A stretch of 6,194 nucleotides of DNA from Candidatus Omnitrophota bacterium (GTDB lineage Bacteria; Omnitrophota; Gorgyraeia; Gygaellales; Profunditerraquicolaceae), in contig JAHKBC010000325.1 in NCBI GenBank assembly GCA_018825725.1, positions 1 to 6,194 of the forward strand, read 5' to 3'. Shown here in pieces: positions 5,088 through 6,194 of the stretch (position 1 is the first letter of the stretch; each line of letters starts with the position of its first letter). A model generated the notes under the pieces. That model was not told the DNA's origin. It was given only the letters and a program-made list of their open reading frames with translations, and did not search any database. The position numbers were made by a program, and so were the translations under genes.

Positions 5088-6194
5088 CTTTTACGCCCTT
5101 ATAAACATTGCGGCTGTCAAAAATCAACCGCGATCTTCTACGGATCAACTTATAATCAAGCCCGCTATGATCCGTAGCAATAATCACAACGTCATACTTA
5201 GCGATATCATCACTTTTTATGTTTATGGATTTCTGATCAATCTCTTTAAACTTTAAATACGGTATTAAGGGATCAAAATAATTTACTTGCGCTCCCTCTT
5301 TCTCCAAGGCGCTGATAATATCCAACGGAGGAGACTGCCTTAAATCTTTAATATCCTTTTTATAAGTAACCCCCACAACCAGAACCTTGGATTCTTTTAA
5401 TGCAATTCCCTTATTTGCCAGTATCGCCTTTACCCTCTCCACAACATAAGCCGGCATATGGCTGATAATATCCGACGCCAGCTTAATGAAGCGCGACTTG
5501 AAACCAAACTTCTTGGCTTTCCAATAAAGATAAAGCGGATCTTTTGGAATGCAGTGCCCGCCTACGCCGGGCCCGGGATAAAAGGGCATAAAACCAAAAG
5601 GCTTGGTCGAGGCTGCTTCAACAACCTCCCAGATATCAATGCCCATCTGATGCGCCATCATGGCTATTTCATCGATCAAACCGATATTGATCAGGCGGAA
5701 GGTATTTTCCAGTAACTTTACAGTTTCAGCTACCCGGCAAGAAGAAACCGGTACTACCTTCTTAATAATCACAGAGTAACTCAATTTACCCAATAAGGTA
5801 GCGGTAGGATTTATCCCTCCCACAACCTTGGGAATCTTATCTACGGTATATTGCGCATTGCCGGGATCTATTCTTTCCGGCGAGAAACACAAGAAAAAAT
5901 CGTCTCCGTGTTTATGATTGCCAGCCTCCAGCAATGGAAGGATTACCTCTTTGGTCGTTCCGGGATATGTGGTGCTTTCCAAGACAACCAGGGCCTTATT
6001 TTTAAGGTTTCCGGCAATCTCCTTAACCGCGCCTTTAATATAAGAGATGTCCGGATGGTTCTTTCTTTTTAAAGGAGTGGGCACGCAAATAAGGATAACA
6101 TCGCTCTCGCGTAACAAGCCAAAATCATAACTTGCCCGGAATTTACCTGCGTCAATTACCTTTCTTAAATCAACAGTCTGGACATCCGTAATAT
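5065..6194 (-). CDS. Nucleotide-sugar 6-dehydrogenase, WbpA-like UDP-GlcNAc/UDP-glucose type (5' end beyond right edge)
   Basis: It oxidises a UDP-hexose or UDP-N-acetylhexosamine at C6 to the uronic acid with 2 NAD+, supplying surface polysaccharide synthesis. The frame is open to the edge; 375 residues and the stop are visible, and about 60-70 residues with the N-terminal NAD-binding glycine motif are missing. Visible blocks: RASYDFGLLRESDVILICVP before TPL, then PDISYI, ESTTYPGTT, the FSPERIDPGN segment, KLLENTFRLINIG with the family Lys and Asn, catalytic Cys in GVGGHCIPKDP (codon 5551-5553), and a C-terminal Rossmann-like domain (VLVVGVTYKKDIKDLRQSPP, then YFDPLIP). CVPTPL plus PDISYI and FSPERIDPGN favour the WbpA/UDP-GlcNAc branch over plain Ugd, but substrate cannot be settled from sequence alone. 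The TTG at 6117 is internal, not the start, because family-typical sequence continues upstream of it. No polysaccharide genes are visible downstream. Confidence 0.9.
   Translation of the reverse strand, partial: ITDVQTVDLRKVIDAGKFRASYDFGLLRESDVILICVPTPLKRKNHPDISYIKGAVKEIAGNLKNKALVVLESTTYPGTTKEVILPLLEAGNHKHGDDFFLCFSPERIDPGNAQYTVDKIPKVVGGINPTATLLGKLSYSVIIKKVVPVSSCRVAETVKLLENTFRLINIGLIDEIAMMAHQMGIDIWEVVEAASTKPFGFMPFYPGPGVGGHCIPKDPLYLYWKAKKFGFKSRFIKLASDIISHMPAYVVERVKAILANKGIALKESKVLVVGVTYKKDIKDLRQSPPLDIISALEKEGAQVNYFDPLIPYLKFKEIDQKSINIKSDDIAKYDVVIIATDHSGLDYKLIRRRSRLIFDSRNVYKGVKDDKIYRL

Noticed and set aside
5561..5570. Ten-base match to the leader palindrome (cctacgccgg)
   Set aside because: It encodes part of the conserved PGPGVGGHC active-site motif of the dehydrogenase, lacks the second arm, and is explained by codon use.
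5458..5715. Plus-strand open frame opposite the dehydrogenase
   Set aside because: It is antisense to conserved catalytic-domain coding sequence and has no supporting signal.

Overview
This window looks like chromosomal DNA of an uncultivated, diderm-type bacterium. Base composition is moderate (GC in the low-to-mid 40s % by eye) and every credible gene lies on the minus strand, so transcription runs from the right edge to the left. The lineage is inference. A pilin-like gene, a WbpA-type nucleotide-sugar dehydrogenase and the order DUF2344 - RNase G - rplU - obgE - proB - proA would suit Omnitrophota/PVC-like or deltaproteobacterial-grade genomes, but nothing here fixes the phylum.

Upstream block, right edge to about 2888. 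A 5'-truncated UDP-N-acetylhexosamine/UDP-glucose-type 6-dehydrogenase (surface polysaccharide precursor synthesis) overlaps by 23 bp a short type IV pilin-like gene that lacks the usual Glu5. After 22 bp comes a 102-residue DUF2344 protein, about half the usual length, and 3 bp later RNase E/G (rng). The tight spacing suggests cotranscription.

Regulatory gap, 2599-2887 (289 bp). There is no gene here. A near-consensus sigma-70-type promoter (TTGACC - 16 nt - TATAAT) directs transcription into a leader of about 225 nt carrying five inverted repeats in series. Two of them are variants of the same stem-loop: same outer stem, same 15-nt loop length, same flanks, and one compensated base-pair change. 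The leader ends at a strong Shine-Dalgarno (SD) site for rplU. This is the most unusual part of the window.

Downstream block, 2598 to the left edge. rplU (ribosomal protein L21), obgE (ribosome-assembly GTPase), proB (glutamate 5-kinase) and the start of proA (glutamyl phosphate reductase) form a compact operon joining ribosome biogenesis to proline synthesis. rpmA (L27), which normally sits between rplU and obgE, is absent; only 34 bp separate the two. proB starts inside obgE at a TTG with a textbook SD. proA lies after a 50-bp gap with short repeats and a small hairpin, and has no obvious SD.
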